Assembly (NCBI RefSeq): GCF_026230105.1
Contig: NC_079476.1
Location: 25,100,559-25,164,558, forward strand
From: Diorhabda sublineata
Taxonomy: Eukaryota; Arthropoda; Insecta; Coleoptera; Chrysomelidae
DNA: 64,000 nt
Direction: 5' to 3'
The notes under the pieces were generated by a model that ran no database searches, had not been told where the DNA came from, and saw only the letters and a list, made by a program, of their open reading frames with translations. Positions 11,801 through 22,965 of this stretch are shown one piece after another. The position numbers were made by a program, and so were the translations under genes. Each line of letters opens with the position of its first letter. The first letter of the stretch is position 1.

Positions 11801-11825
11801 TCAACCTAACCTAACCTAACCTAAC
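11801..11825. repeat. Interstitial telomere-type (CCTAA)4 insertion
   Basis: Four complete CCTAA units (11805-11824), equivalent to the common insect telomere repeat TTAGG, interrupt the inner foldback arm. The sister arm copies read straight across this point (TCTAGAGCCAAAAAACCAGG in the reverse complement of 11100-11125), so about 25 bp were added here. Capture during break repair or telomerase action is inferred. Confidence 0.9.
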
Positions 11826-12465
11826 CAAAAAACCAGGTGACCGCAAAAGTGTATAATTACCAAAATTTTTTGTAAAGGATTCTTTTGCACAACCGTTTTT
11901 TTACGATTTAAAACAGTAAAACTATGAGAAATATTCATTCCAGCTATTTCTACTAATTTTTTTTATAAATCCGCCGTAAAATGGAACATTTTGAGTCCAA
12001 GATCATTAAAATCCATCCATTTTTCGATTTTCTAGAGCCAAAAGACCAGGTGACCGTGAAAGTGTATAATTACCCAACATTGAAATGAACTGAGACTTGT
12101 TGTCATGTTGGACATGTTGGAACTGTCATAAGTTCATCAAATAAATTATCAATTGACGAAGATGTTTTGGTATTTATCGTGTAATCATTACAGCCATTAA
12201 ATACGACAGTAAATTTGAGACATTATAACTTTTACAACTTTTTAAATCATTATATCTCAGAAACGGTGGCTCGTAAGAAAAAAGAATTGATATGTTTTTT
12301 GTAGATATATTTATAATCTACAATTTTCATCTGAGGTATTTTTATAATAAAACTCACCGTTTTGCTAAAAATTGCGAAAAACTTGAACTTTTACAGATTT
12401 TCAGCTTGATAGGAATTTATGTAGCTTCACTCTACTTCACACTTTTCGGTCAAATTTGACCGGGC

Positions 12466-13975
12466 TATAATCAGCGTTTTGTGTATATTATAACATTGAA
12501 CGATAAAGAAAAGATTTCTTTAATGAAATTTTGACATATATTTACCAACACGTGTTAACATTATCAAGTGTTTTTCTGAAAAGAAATGTTTGTCTTTTCT
12601 TCTTTGATAATTGTAGTAGATATTTGGGTTTCAATACTTCTAATAACACAGGGTGGAACAGAATTAAATCAGCTGTAGTTAATTTGAATAACATTTTGGT
12701 GCGGTGAATTCGGCCAAAAAATTTGGGATGCGATATTTGTACCGAGTGAACATCTAAGAACTACCGCCCTATCTCACGAACGGATTATCAAGAATTATTA
12801 CTGATGTGGTTCCGAAAAACACAACTAAAAGACGTATTTGAAAATATAAAATTGATTTTTTTTCAAATTCTAACCAATCAAGTGGTACTTTATATACAAT
12901 AATCGAATTCTCCAATAAATTCTGCGTATTTTTCATTTCACAAGTTTTAGTCTATCTCTTCAAATAAGAGGTGGGGGAGATTGGGAAACTTATTTTGTAA
13001 AAACGCCTATAAGTCCGGTCCTGCTTACCCGATTTTTATTAACTTGATGTTGTTTGAGAGAGATTTTGATAAATTTTACAAAATATATAAAATCGAAGTA
13101 ATTTAATCAGCAACGTGAATGCTAGAGGGCGTTGTTTCGTATATTTTATATATCGTGAGTTTTCTTGAAAAATTTGATTAGAAGCTTGAAAGCTTGAGTA
13201 TATTTTTCAAAAATAAACTAAATTAATATCTTTTTTCTGCTCCTAGATATCTTGCGAACTCGTATCAAATATACAGGCGCGAAATTTGAGTAGTGACAGC
13301 ACTTTTAAACGGTAACGCTTATCTAAGACGCCAACCACGGACGATCAGGAATCACGTTATCTATGAGTGCCCATCACTCTCATGAGCACGGTTCAACCAC
13401 TCACAGCTTGCCTAATGACATCAAAAGGTTCAAACCAAAGCGCCTAATCGGTTTTTCAAAGGACTTTGGTAACGTGGACGAGCTTATCAGATGGATTATG
13501 TCCTGAAACACTACGCTACTATGAAGTATGAACGGCCATGTATGAATTCAGCTGCCTAAAGGAATATTACATTAAATTACGAAATATCGTGCTGTACATG
13601 TAAACGAAACGTTTATATTTAAAAAATTTAGAACAAAAAATTTTGAAAATTATACCTCGTAACTTCGGGATCACCCCGTATACTAAAGTCAAGAATACGT
13701 CATTTATTATTTAGAGAAATCCTCGAAGGTATGTATTAAGGCTTAATTGAAGCGAAGCTCTTCTAACTCAAGTGGAAAATATACATAAAAGCTTAGAGTT
13801 TTATGATGTAGAAAACTTCTTCAATATGCTCATCGTCATTTTTATATGAAAAGAAAAAAATATTAGGATCAGCATCATCGTAATTTTATTTAAAATTCAT
13901 ATAAACGTTGATATAATATGTTTTTGGAAGGGTGGCAGTGAAGGAGCGTCTTTCAGTTTCAATTGAAAATTCACT
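12466..13975. other. Unassigned sequence
   Basis: CACAGGGTGGAAC near 12648 and GATCACCCCGTATAC near 13670 could be diverged inverted ends of a further non-autonomous element. The support is weak. No coding motif recognised. Confidence 0.3.
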
Positions 13976-14330
13976 AAACTTCAATAACTTCATTTCGTTC
14001 GATTAAGTACAAGATTATCAAAGAGTGGTTCAAAAGATTGAAACTGTTGGAAGAATATGACTTTACAAGCCAGAAAGTAGAAACTGCTGAAGCAGAAGAT
14101 GACAGCACTGGGAAAGAGAATAAAGTTATATCACCACAATCCATAAACAATTTTCTACATATTAGACTTGTAGAGTTTCTTTAAGAATCTGGAGTTAAGG
14201 TTTTGTCGAGACCAGAAGAGGTTTGGTGTGGATAAGATAAAAAAGAAGCCGAATCAATCTCTAAAGGTACTAGAGAAATTACTTATGTGGATTAATTATT
14301 GAGTGTTTTCGAAGTTCCACACCAAACGGT
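13976..14330 (+). pseudogene. Coding-like fragment of unknown origin, parent of the downstream array
   Basis: An open frame from about 13976 to 14182 begins TSITSFRSIKYKIIKEWFKR, continues LKLLEEYDFTSQKVET, then has an acidic stretch (AEAEDDSTGKENK) and ISPQSINNFLHIRLVEFL. After one stop the same frame continues ESGVKVLSRPEEVWCG and, past a second stop, DKKEAESISKGTREITYVD. Keeping one frame across two single-codon stops suggests a decayed protein-coding segment. The family is not recognised. The 3' part (from about 14139) is the first unit of the tandem array, in its least decayed form. Confidence 0.45.
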
Positions 14331-15757
14331 TTTTCAGAACAGCTTTGGCTGAAGCATGCATACCAAAACAGTAGTTCATAGGAGATTATTTTAGGTATGG
14401 AGAAGATGTCAACAGCATCATCATTATTACCACGCACGACACCTTGTGGTGATGATATTTTTATAAACAGCTTCACTGATTTATCTAAATGGTGATCCAC
14501 AAATCATTTTCTACATATTAGACTTATATAGGGTTTCTTTAATAATCTGGAGTTAAGGTTTTGTCGAGACCAGAAGAGGTTTGGTGCGGATAAGATAAAA
14601 AAGAAGCCGAATCAATCTCTAAAGGTACTAGAGAAATTACTTATGTGGATTAATTATTGAGTATTTTCGAAGTTCCACACCAAACGGTTTTTCAGAACAG
14701 CTTTGGCTGAAGCATGCATACCAAAACAGTAGTTCAGAGGAGATTATTTTAGGTATGGAGAAGATGTCAACAGCATCATCATTATTACCACGCACGACAC
14801 CTTGTGGTGATGATATTTTTATAAACAGCTTCACTGATTTATCTAAATGGTGATCCACAAATCATTTTCTACATATTAGACTTATAGGGTTTCTTTAATA
14901 ATCTGGAGTTAAGGTTTTGTCGAGACCAGAAGAGGTTTGGTGCGGATAAGATAAAAAAGAAGCCGAATCAATCTCTAAAGGTACTAGAGAAATTACTTAT
15001 GTGGATTAATTATTGAGTATTTTCGAAGTTCCACACCAAACGGTTTTTCAGAACAGCTTTGGCTGAAGCATGCATACCAAAACAGTAGTTCAGAGGAGAT
15101 TATTTTAGGTATGGAGAAGATGTCAACAGCATCATCATTATTACCACGCACGACACCTTGTGGTGATGATATTTTTATAAACAGCTTCACTGATTTATCT
15201 AAATGGTGATCCACAAATCATTTTCTACATATTAGACTTATATAGGGTTTCTTTAAGAATCTGGAGTTAAGGTTTTGTCGAGACCAGAAGAGGTTTGGTG
15301 TGGATAAGATAAAAAAGAAGCCGAATCAATCTCTAAAGGTACTAGAGAAATTACTTATGTGGATTAATTATTGAGTGTTTTCGAAGTTCCACACCAAACG
15401 GTTTTTCAGAACAGCTTTGGCTGAAGCATGCATACCAAAACAGTAGTTCAGAGGAGATTATTTTAGGTATGGAGAAGATGTCAACAGCATCATCATTATT
15501 ACCACGCACGATACCTTGTGGTGATGATATTTTTATAAACAGCTTCACTGATTTATCTAAATGGTGATCCTCAAATCATTTTCTACATATTAGACTTATA
15601 GGGTTTCTTTAATAATCTGGAGTTAAGGTTTTGTCGAGACCAGAAGAGGTTTGGTGTGGATAAGATAAAGAAAAAGCCGAATTGAGTGTTTTCAAAGTTC
15701 CACACCAAACGGTTTTTCAGAACAGCTTTTGGCTGAACCATGCAGACTAAAACATGT
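14139..15757. repeat. Tandem array of a 356/358-bp unit, about 4.5 copies
   Basis: The marker CTACATATTAGACTT begins at 14155, 14511, 14869, 15225 and 15583, alternating spacings of 356 and 358 bp. The fifth unit lacks about 45 bp after GCCGAA and then decays near 15757. A minus-strand frame of 65-73 codons recurs in each unit (14279, 14637, 14993, 15351) and is a product of the repeat. Unit one is continuous in frame with the single-copy coding-like sequence upstream. Confidence 0.95.
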
Positions 15758-16780
15758 CGATAAGTAGAAGATTGTCAAATATTATCGTTATTTCATTGAT
15801 ATTATCCAATACGTTAACACATATACGAATATATTATATTTAGTTATGTTTTAGATCAAATTTGCTGAAATTTTTTTCCGCTTAATCATTAATTAGATCT
15901 AGATTTAGTGTGATCTATGCGAAATGAACGACTGAAATGTATCTCAACGATTAATTAGTTTCCACATCGCATTCGTTGTTTTACTTAATTGCCTTAATAT
16001 GTCTGCCTCCTACCAACAACGGAACCGATTTGTTAATGCGACGCGACATGTCCCGTTTCCACTTCGAAAGAACCAACAGGAATGTACTTTAAATTTGAGA
16101 TAGCCATTTAAACTACATTTTTTTCACTTCTACACTGGAAAAAATATTTTTGCTAACAATTTCAGAAGATTACGACCCTAAAGTTTTGGGCAACTGAAGT
16201 CAAACTTGATGTTATTGGTCATTGGCATAGGAACAGATAGAAGTTTATGACCCTAAAATTTTGGACAAGCTACATCTATCATATTCTAGGGATCCTAAAG
16301 GTTGGAACGATGTTAGTTCTTAGCCAAGGAAAATCGTGGTCGTCGTTTTCTAGCTCTTCAGAAGTTATTCACTGGTTTTGTCTACTGGAATCGCTCGATG
16401 TCCATGCGAACTATCTGCAGTTCTTCGATATGCACTCGAATTCACAGTTTGCGAACACAAATTCGAATATTCCGGTTAATCGTTGAAACGACAAATTTCC
16501 AGTGCGATACGTTAAATTTCCATTTTAGGCAATGGAATTCAACTTTAGCCGTATTGGTCATGGATTTATGTACAGAGACAAGATTACAAAGATCACCAAA
16601 TGGAAATGGAGTATCGTCGAATTAAGATTAGAGAGATTCTATGGGCAAATCTAAAGAATGTATTTGCTATATACTCCTGAAAGAAATCAAGACAGTTGGT
16701 AACATAAAGTTATGGCGACCGTCTTTTCAAAAATGTGGCCAAAAGCCTGTATTTGAGGAAAAATAAATTTCATTCCATTG
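15758..16780. other. Unassigned sequence with two overlapping unrecognised frames
   Basis: Plus-strand frames at 16247-16486 (79 codons) and 16398-16625 (75 codons) overlap and show no domain I recognise. Duplicated phrases (GACCCTAAAGTTTTGG at about 16176 and GACCCTAAAATTTTGG at about 16249) indicate a short local direct repeat about 74 bp apart. Confidence 0.3.
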
Positions 16781-17041
16781 GCTTTACGCATCTTTTCACA
16801 CTTGGGCGATCACCATGAGTGGAATCAGCGTATTTACCATATCTGTTCTCCAGTGACTTTTTTCTGTTTTCTAACCTCAAAGTTTCACTTTATAATACGT
16901 GGACGTTATTATGTACATAACCAAGTTTTAAGAAGAAAGATAGTAATTAATATTTGGAATGATTTAAAAAGTTTAGAGATGGAAAAAAATGGTTCTTCGT
17001 TAGGTCGAAAATACGCGAGGAATAAGAAAAACGATAAATAA
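16781..17041 (+). pseudogene. Possible mariner C-terminal region fragment
   Basis: Around 16835-16905 one frame reads PYLFSSDFFLFSNLKVSL. This resembles the PYSPDLAPxDFFLFxNLK segment that surrounds the last catalytic Asp region of mariner transposases. Upstream and downstream are too decayed to extend it. A different 87-codon frame (16778-17041) overlaps it and has no recognisable domain. Assignment is tentative. Confidence 0.4.
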
Positions 17042-18049
17042 AGAAGAAATTTTCTTGAATAGATCATAAATCGACACTATAATAAACTTACTCTATAAAA
17101 TATTGAATATGGCGGCGTATTATTCATACAAAAACAGTTTTTTAGAATACTTCCAATTTAACATTGACGGTTTACAAATTATCTCGCACAATTAAAAAAA
17201 AGTGATTAATTTCTTATAGGAAAAGGAAAGAACGAGACGCCAGGTTTATGACACAAGAGAGATTAATATTGAAACTGTACAAATCATGAGCGTCACATTG
17301 AAAAGTATATATAAGTGATAAAATATTAGAAAAATGATGAAACAAATACTCGTCTAATGTTCATGGACCGTGAAGCCGGTACTGTTCGGTTATAATGGAA
17401 ATCTATAATTTGGCGATTACGTTAGTTTAGGCAGTTTATTTATGAGTTTAGTCTATAATTATAAGTCATTAGAAAAGTAGTGAACGCGAAAATCGCTAAA
17501 ACTTAAAAAACACAAATTTATATATGGGATCATCTCTGAAATATTATCTACTAATCAAACGAAGAATCAGAATTGGTCGTATAAAAATATGTTTCTAGCT
17601 ACTGGTGTTAACGCCACTGTTCCAGATTGTAATTAATTTGATTAATGATCAGAAAGCATAGCAGGCTATTGTGAATCGGTACCAACAAAACGAAAAGATA
17701 TATTGAATTGACAAAATCAGTCGCAGGCGCAAGAAAACCGTTCTTGGCAGTTAAATAAACACAGTCGTTCGCCTTCTAACAATTAGTAAGAATATTAAGA
17801 AGAAAAGTTGACAGTTGACAAATCTATAAAGCAATTGTAACTGGAAAATTAGATTTATTTGACCGTAGATTTTGAGATTACTAATTTATCAACGACGAAA
17901 CCTCAAATATAGAAATAAAATCAAGATTATTTATTAATGGCAATAACCTAACCTCATTTTATATTATTTAAATGTTATAGATGCGCAAATATTAATTATT
18001 ATTCATTCATACTATTTAATACACAATAGTAAGCAAAAAAATCCTTTCT
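17042..18049. other. Unassigned AT-rich spacer
   Basis: No recognisable coding, RNA or repeat feature in about 1 kb. Confidence 0.35.
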
Positions 18050-18739
18050 TTGTCTCATTTTAATATCTCAACAACAAAAGAAATCACAAACAATGAAATT
18101 CATCAAAATAATGATTTATTTCAAGTTCCAGGCGAGGTCCTTGGTGGTGTACGTTATCTCAAGGATCATTCCTTGTCTCTCCCTCGTAGAAGCTTCGGTT
18201 CACAAAGCATTTTGAAGACTTTAAGCCTTCGAGATGTTATGAGAAGAATGTGGAAAGTCCGAGAGATTCTTCATGAAGTGACAATAAAAAACTTCGATAT
18301 CTCGATCACATATCACATCTTAAGGCTCATAATCCTGGGGAAAATTATAGGAAAAAGATTATTTGGAAAGATATCATGGCTTGGGAACCTGCGGAAACGG
18401 TTTAACGTCATATTTTCTGACTTATTTAGGTCCGCAACTAAAATAGATTATGGAGATGGTATACGAAGAAGTAGAAGCTGTTTCACAATCTTTACGAATT
18501 CAGTATTAAATAACAGAAATAATTTTCACATAATATCGTTTAACGAAGGTTATTCTGCGTCATCTAAGATGACATTTCACAATGGGATAGTTATACATAA
18601 AACATTGTTTGTTGTTTGTGTTAGAAGTAAATTTCCTGTCGTGAAATTCGTTCTTCTCATCAACTTTTTCAACTATTTTCTACAGGATTTTCCTGAAATT
18701 AAATTTTACGCATTGCATTGTATTAAATATAATACATAA
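18050..18739 (+). pseudogene. Non-LTR retrotransposon ORF2 C-terminal remnant (longest open frame, 229 codons)
   Basis: The frame has no ATG until about 18237, so it is not a complete gene. Its middle part matches the region downstream of the reverse transcriptase in endonuclease/RT-type insect LINEs: DVMRRMWKVREILHEVTIKN (like EVLRRM...ILxTIKxRK), then YHILRLIILGKIIGKRLFGK and ISWLGNLRKRF followed by SDLFRS. In intact relatives these lie near the protein end. The last 80 or so codons are rich in F, I and N and do not match, so the open frame runs past the real homology. The upstream RT palm is missing. Confidence 0.75.
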
Positions 18740-19081
18740 GCGAAACTTTTCTATACGAAAAAATTGATTTCAGTCCATATTTCTAGTTGATTGACTTTTT
18801 ATGAGATTATTGTATGATGTAATTGAAAAATTTCTCGTTTTTTTTTCTGTTAAAATATGAATTCTCGTATAAACGCCTACCTTTGATGTTGCGTATTTCG
18901 ATTTCGTTTGAATATCACATTTCAAAGGAATTTTTTGTTCGATTTATGACATGGTTTTAATCCCTAAATTATTTGAAAACAAGTCAAATGATTATGGTAT
19001 TAATGTTGATATGAAATTACAGTAGATATAATTAACGTGCCATAGCTTTGCAATGACTTATTCATAAAATGTCGCCGCCAA
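18740..19081. other. Unassigned AT-rich spacer
   Basis: Poly-T-rich sequence. Nothing recognisable. Confidence 0.35.
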
Positions 19082-19559
19082 TCATTGGAAGTGAGTTGTG
19101 CGGGTTCCTCTAAGCTCGTCAGTTTGAAATCGCCGCTCTACAAGCCACTGCTTCAATTCGGGGTAAAAATCAAAATCACTCGATGTTAGGTCGGGACTGT
19201 ACGAAAATATCCCACTGAAGTAGTCTTTGTAAGCGTCACAATGTTTCACAACATGAATCTGCATTAATTTTTGTACCAGGATGCATAAAGTCGATAAGCA
19301 ACACACCTTTTTGGTCCCAAAAAACTGTGGGTCTCGTTTGTGATTGTTGTTTCGATATAAAATCCATGCGGATCTTAAAACTTTTAGTTTCCTTGACCCT
19401 CTTCGTCAAAAAATATAAGTTCGGCCCTTATTAAATGTTTGACATCATTCATGAACAAAGCCTCAATTCATAAAGGGAATTTTCTGTTTCCTTCAGCCTG
19501 CAAGAAACGAATAACACTCACCATTCATACTTGGCTGGAGAATCAATAGCGTCAGCCAT
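19082..19559 (-). pseudogene. Internally deleted mariner-type transposase, minus strand
   Basis: A plausible start at 19559 opens MADAIDSPAKYE, the N-terminus of a known mariner-like family, followed after a frameshift by FVSCRLKETEN. The frame then jumps to FWDQKGVLLIDFMHPGTK (about 19320-19265; second catalytic region) and KINADSCCETL. It resumes as YSPDLTSSDFDFYPELKQWL and ERRFQTDE near 19200-19110. About 480 bp remain where a full gene needs roughly 1 kb. Frameshifts and stops make it inactive. The copy starting at 19825 in the opposite orientation belongs to the same or a close family. Confidence 0.85.
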
Positions 19560-19824
19560 GTTTATGTGACTGAAACTCAACGGGGAGTTATCTGTTTGAC
19601 CGGGGTAGATGCCCAGTCGTCTACTATGCACACAAATCACCTCTGCATTCGGAAACACCCTCGTATAAAAATACTGACAAGAATATTATTTAAATTATAG
19701 AATCAAACATCAAAAAATACTGTTTACAGTAAAAAAAATTGCATGAAATAAACAAGTAAACTGAAGAAAAATATTATGAAGAAATGAAAGTGGGCACTAC
19801 AAACTCCGCCATTTTTGACATTCA
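19560..19824. other. Spacer between head-to-head mariner relics
   Basis: Probably holds the decayed 5' ends of the two flanking relics. No clear terminal repeat was identified. Confidence 0.35.
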
Positions 19825-20165
19825 GGCGTCAGTCGGCGCTGTGCTATAGCCCGCCAAGTGTGATTCGTTTTTTACAGGCTGAAAGCAATAGTTCTGTAAA
19901 ATTTATCGGAGAATGAGTCATGCGTATGGGGAAAACTTCATGAGTGATGGCGCTGTGCGTGAATGGTTCCAAAAGTTTGAAGTTGGCCGTAATGATGTGC
20001 ATGATGAAGGGGGACCAAGGATGCAAATCTGTCGTATCAGATGACCTGGTTCAACTAGTTGACAGAATGGTTAAAGAAAACCCTCAGATTCGCCATTAGT
20101 GCTTTGTCTAAGGAATTACCAGAAGTTTCAAGGTCTGTTTGAATTCATTGGCGGCAACTTTCTTT
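19825..20165 (+). pseudogene. N-terminal fragment of a mariner-type transposase, plus strand
   Basis: The frame reads VIRFLQAESNSS, then after a shift MSDGAVREWFQKFEVGRNDV and HDEGGP, and after another shift KSVVSDDLVQLVDRMVKENP. These are the helix-turn-helix and linker parts of the transposase family whose start (DSPAKYE...) is seen in the minus-strand copy. The catalytic domain is absent. Similarity ends near 20165. Confidence 0.82.
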
Positions 20166-21489
20166 GAAGAGCGAGCTGCTCGCGATTCTATACGACAAAA
20201 ACTGCGATCAGAAAAAGGAAACAAATTTCGACATCATTAAGTTCCATAGAACTAACGAACGTGATAAATTTATGGAATTAAAATACCCCTGAAGGGTTGC
20301 AATGGAAATTCCATCACATCCAGCCGTTATAGAATTAGCTTGACGAGGTGGGGGAGCTGTTTGCTTGACTGCTTTTGTTATATCAAATCAAACAACGATG
20401 GTTCTCTAACAAATCGAGTTGAATACAACCCTGTATTCAGCAAGACTGGCCAAGGTGGTTCAAGAATGTGCACTGAAAGTAAATATTGAAATCAATAGAT
20501 TATTTCTAAGAAAAACGTCACTGGAAACCCTAAATGATCACTGTTATGTTTTAATACTAATAGTATCATCAACAAATGTATTTGCTAATATCTTTGTCAG
20601 TTGTTACAACAAATATTTTAACAGATTTTCCGATATTTCAAATTCAGTTTTCAGTATTCCATTAACAAGATTTTGGAATCCAAAAAAAAAACATGACGTG
20701 CAAGGAACCGTTAGATAAAATACTATTTCAGATACACACTAAATTTTTTTTGTTATTTATTGAAATAATATTTTGTAATAATGTTTCTGTTGGGACATTT
20801 TAATTGAAAATTAATCTCTTATTTATCGGAAACAAACCAGAGGCTGTACAAATATTGATTTGAATTATTTCGTTTCGGTGTTATTGACCGATTGTTTTTA
20901 ATGTCTCGTCACACGCGATACGCTTATTTGTTTTGTCCCAAAAACAGGTCGTGAATATTTTCATACCAATTCCGTAATACAAGGAAACACATGCACAAAA
21001 AATTGTGTAAGTTTTTGTTTATTTATCTTATTAAATAAAAATTCAAAACAGTCTCTTCTCTTTTAAATTGTACGAGCAAATTTCCACGGCTATCCTAAAA
21101 CCGCGCCAGCGTCTTTTCTACAAAATAAACCGTCTTCGCCTATTTTGACTGCAGTACGAAAATTGCTACTCAAGTTTCGAGATAAACTAATAAAAACAAA
21201 TATTCATTCACGTCGAAAGTCATAGAAAATCATCGCACGATTTTTTTCAGCAAAATGCGTGTTTCAAGGATCTGTAAATAGCACTCGTATGACAACACGT
21301 TCTGACTACGTTCACCATTAAAAATGTCAAACTTCATGATGGTAATGTCAGATTTGACATAGTGACATCAGTGTTGCCATATCAAAAAATCACTAGCTTC
21401 CATTCTTTATTTCATTTCAACATCTTGAAGCTATTAGTTTTAGCATTATAATGAATGCTCTAATAGCAGCTACCGATCGCGTTTTCATA
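20166..21489. other. Unassigned sequence
   Basis: A 99-codon frame (20419-20718, plus) has a non-ATG start region and no recognisable motif. Around 21320-21400 the repeated phrases GTCAGATTTGACATAGTGAC and AGTGTTGCCAT are of a kind often seen in insect repeats, but no element was delimited. Confidence 0.3.
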
Positions 21490-21605
21490 GATCGAATGAA
21501 TTTGTTCGATCCGATTCCGTGACTGGTGCAGTTCGAACTTTTCTCACAAATTCATCTCATAAATGCTCGATAGGATTTAAATCCGGGCTACTCGTTGGCA
21601 GATTC
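21490..21605 (-). pseudogene. Tc1 transposase C-terminal fragment
   Basis: On the minus strand: IAAMNLPTSSPDLNPIEHL, a stop in place of the usual Trp, then DEFVRKVRTAPVTESDRTN. SPDLNPIEHLWDE is the signature around the last catalytic Glu of Tc1 transposases. The fragment is short and stops quickly on either side. Confidence 0.82.
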
Positions 21606-21629
21606 ATAGCGGCAATTTTCTTTACCTAC

Positions 21630-21800
21630 ATACTCGACGTTCAGAATAAGTGCTCAATACTTTACAACGCGAAAAAATGCACAATCATTCTCCAATTGAA
21701 ATCAAATCTATAACTTGGATTTAGCAATAATTTGAAGGCATATTGTATTTAATTATTTGTATATTTGTTTCTTAGTTTTCAACAAGCTTTAGTCTACAAA
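21630..21800. repeat. Dispersed repeat shared with 31085-31300
   Basis: The phrase GCTCAATACTTTACAA and following sequence (ATGCACAATCA, CAATTGxAATCA, GCAATAATTTGA) recur in the same order at 31101-31180. Weaker similarity continues through AGTTTTxAACAAGCTTT. It is adjacent to the Tc1 tail, so it may be part of that element. Confidence 0.6.
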
Positions 21801-22244
21801 TTGTGAACAGTTGTTTGACAATAAAGGATTTCTCTTTCAAGAAAGTAAGACCATTACATTTTGTCCTTAAAAAAAAATATGATCTTGACCCTAACCTACG
21901 TACTTGTACATTTGAAACAATGCTGTCTGTATAACGTATATTTATTATTAACCTTGAATTATTAGATAAATTTAAGTACCAATAAAATTGTACATAGATA
22001 ATCGTAAATAATTCTGTTATTGTCAAAATTGAATTAATTATGAATGGTATTTAGTTGCACAATTTATTCAAAAATATTTATTCTTTCATTTCGATACGTC
22101 CAGCCGATTGTCAAACCAAAGAAAACTTCGTTATCACTGTCAGTCTCTATGTCATACCTTCCATATGCTATTCAAGACTTGCCACGTTGCCAAAATCTGA
22201 GAATATTTATAAGTTAGTAACGTAATTTTATACTTTCGCGATCC
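21801..22244. other. Unassigned AT-rich spacer
   Basis: An 84-codon minus-strand frame (21772-22026) has no recognisable motif. No repeat or RNA seen. Confidence 0.35.
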
Positions 22245-22965
22245 CCTCGTTTTTTTGGATCTAGAAAATCGAAAAATCGTCGATGAATTTTTTTTAAATC
22301 TCCGTTTTTACGGCGGAAATATCCCACCTGGAGATTTCGTATAGTTTTACCACTTTAAATGTGATCATGAACGCACTTTTTTGCATATAATTGTTCATTA
22401 CTTTTTTACAAAGCATCAAACGCAGTTCACATATATTTTTTGTAAATCTACACAAAAAAACGAATATTTTGAAAAAAAAATGGAAAAATATTTGTTTATT
22501 CATTTTTTATCTCATTAACATTGAACCTTAGTTAGATACCATTTTTTTAATGGTGAAAATTTTCAATTTTTGAAAGTTAACTTTTAATATTGTACATTTC
22601 ATCACAATAAGTGATTTTAAGAATGTTTTTGTTCATATAACTTCAATAATTACTTTTAAGAAAAATTGTTATTATTTTTAATTGTAAAAACATAATAAAT
22701 CAACATTTTTTTAAAATTCTTTTTGCAATTTGTTCGTTTTATTGTGTAGATTATGAAAAAAAATACAACAACTTTATTCGATTATTTGGAAAGAAGTTAT
22801 TAACAATTATACGTGGATGAGTACGTTTAAAGCGCTGACACCAATATAAGTTTTCATTTTTTTTATTCCCATATTTTTTTTCCTAAATCCACCTTAAAAA
22901 CGGAGATTTAAAAAACAATTCATCAAAATCAGTTGATTTTTTGATGTTCTAGAGCAAAAAAACTA
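22245..22965. mobile_element. Partial foldback element related to 10732-12465
   Basis: The left part (22250-22330: GGATCTAGAAAATCGAAAAA, then AAATCTCCGTTTTTACGG) and right part (22875-22960: CGGAGATTTAAAAAACAATT, then TTGATGTTCTAGAGC) are inverted copies. Both resemble the inner arm of the 10.7-kb element, including the CTAGAAAATCGAAAAA phrase. The centre is AT-rich with no transposase. The outer GGTCAA ends and TA flanks were not found. Confidence 0.7.

Larger units (their letters stand above)
10732..12465. mobile_element. Foldback DNA element, about 1.73 kb, with nested inverted arms
   Basis: The ends are inverted: left ATGCGGTCAATTTTGA and right TTTGACCGGGC, each flanked by TA (10730-10731 and 12466-12467). 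The arms pair over several hundred bases: 10755-11040 with about 12225-12430, and 11080-11300 with about 11870-12080. A second diverged pair of the inner arm lies at 11440-11600 and 11700-11870. There is no transposase. TA flanks suggest mobilisation by a Tc1/mariner-type enzyme (inference). The arms resemble those of the 371-bp MITE at 45503 and the partial foldback at 22245, so this is a dispersed family. Confidence 0.88.

Noticed and set aside
14279..15548. Four near-identical minus-strand ORFs as a gene family
   Set aside because: They lie once per unit in a tandem array, with the same stops and no flanking gene structure. The coding-like signal is on the other strand.
18050..18739. 229-codon open frame as a host gene
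   Set aside because: It lacks an ATG in the first quarter and its middle matches a LINE ORF2 C-terminal region.
20419..20718. 99-codon plus-strand ORF
   Set aside because: No recognisable domain and no promoter or splice context; kept only as part of an unassigned stretch.
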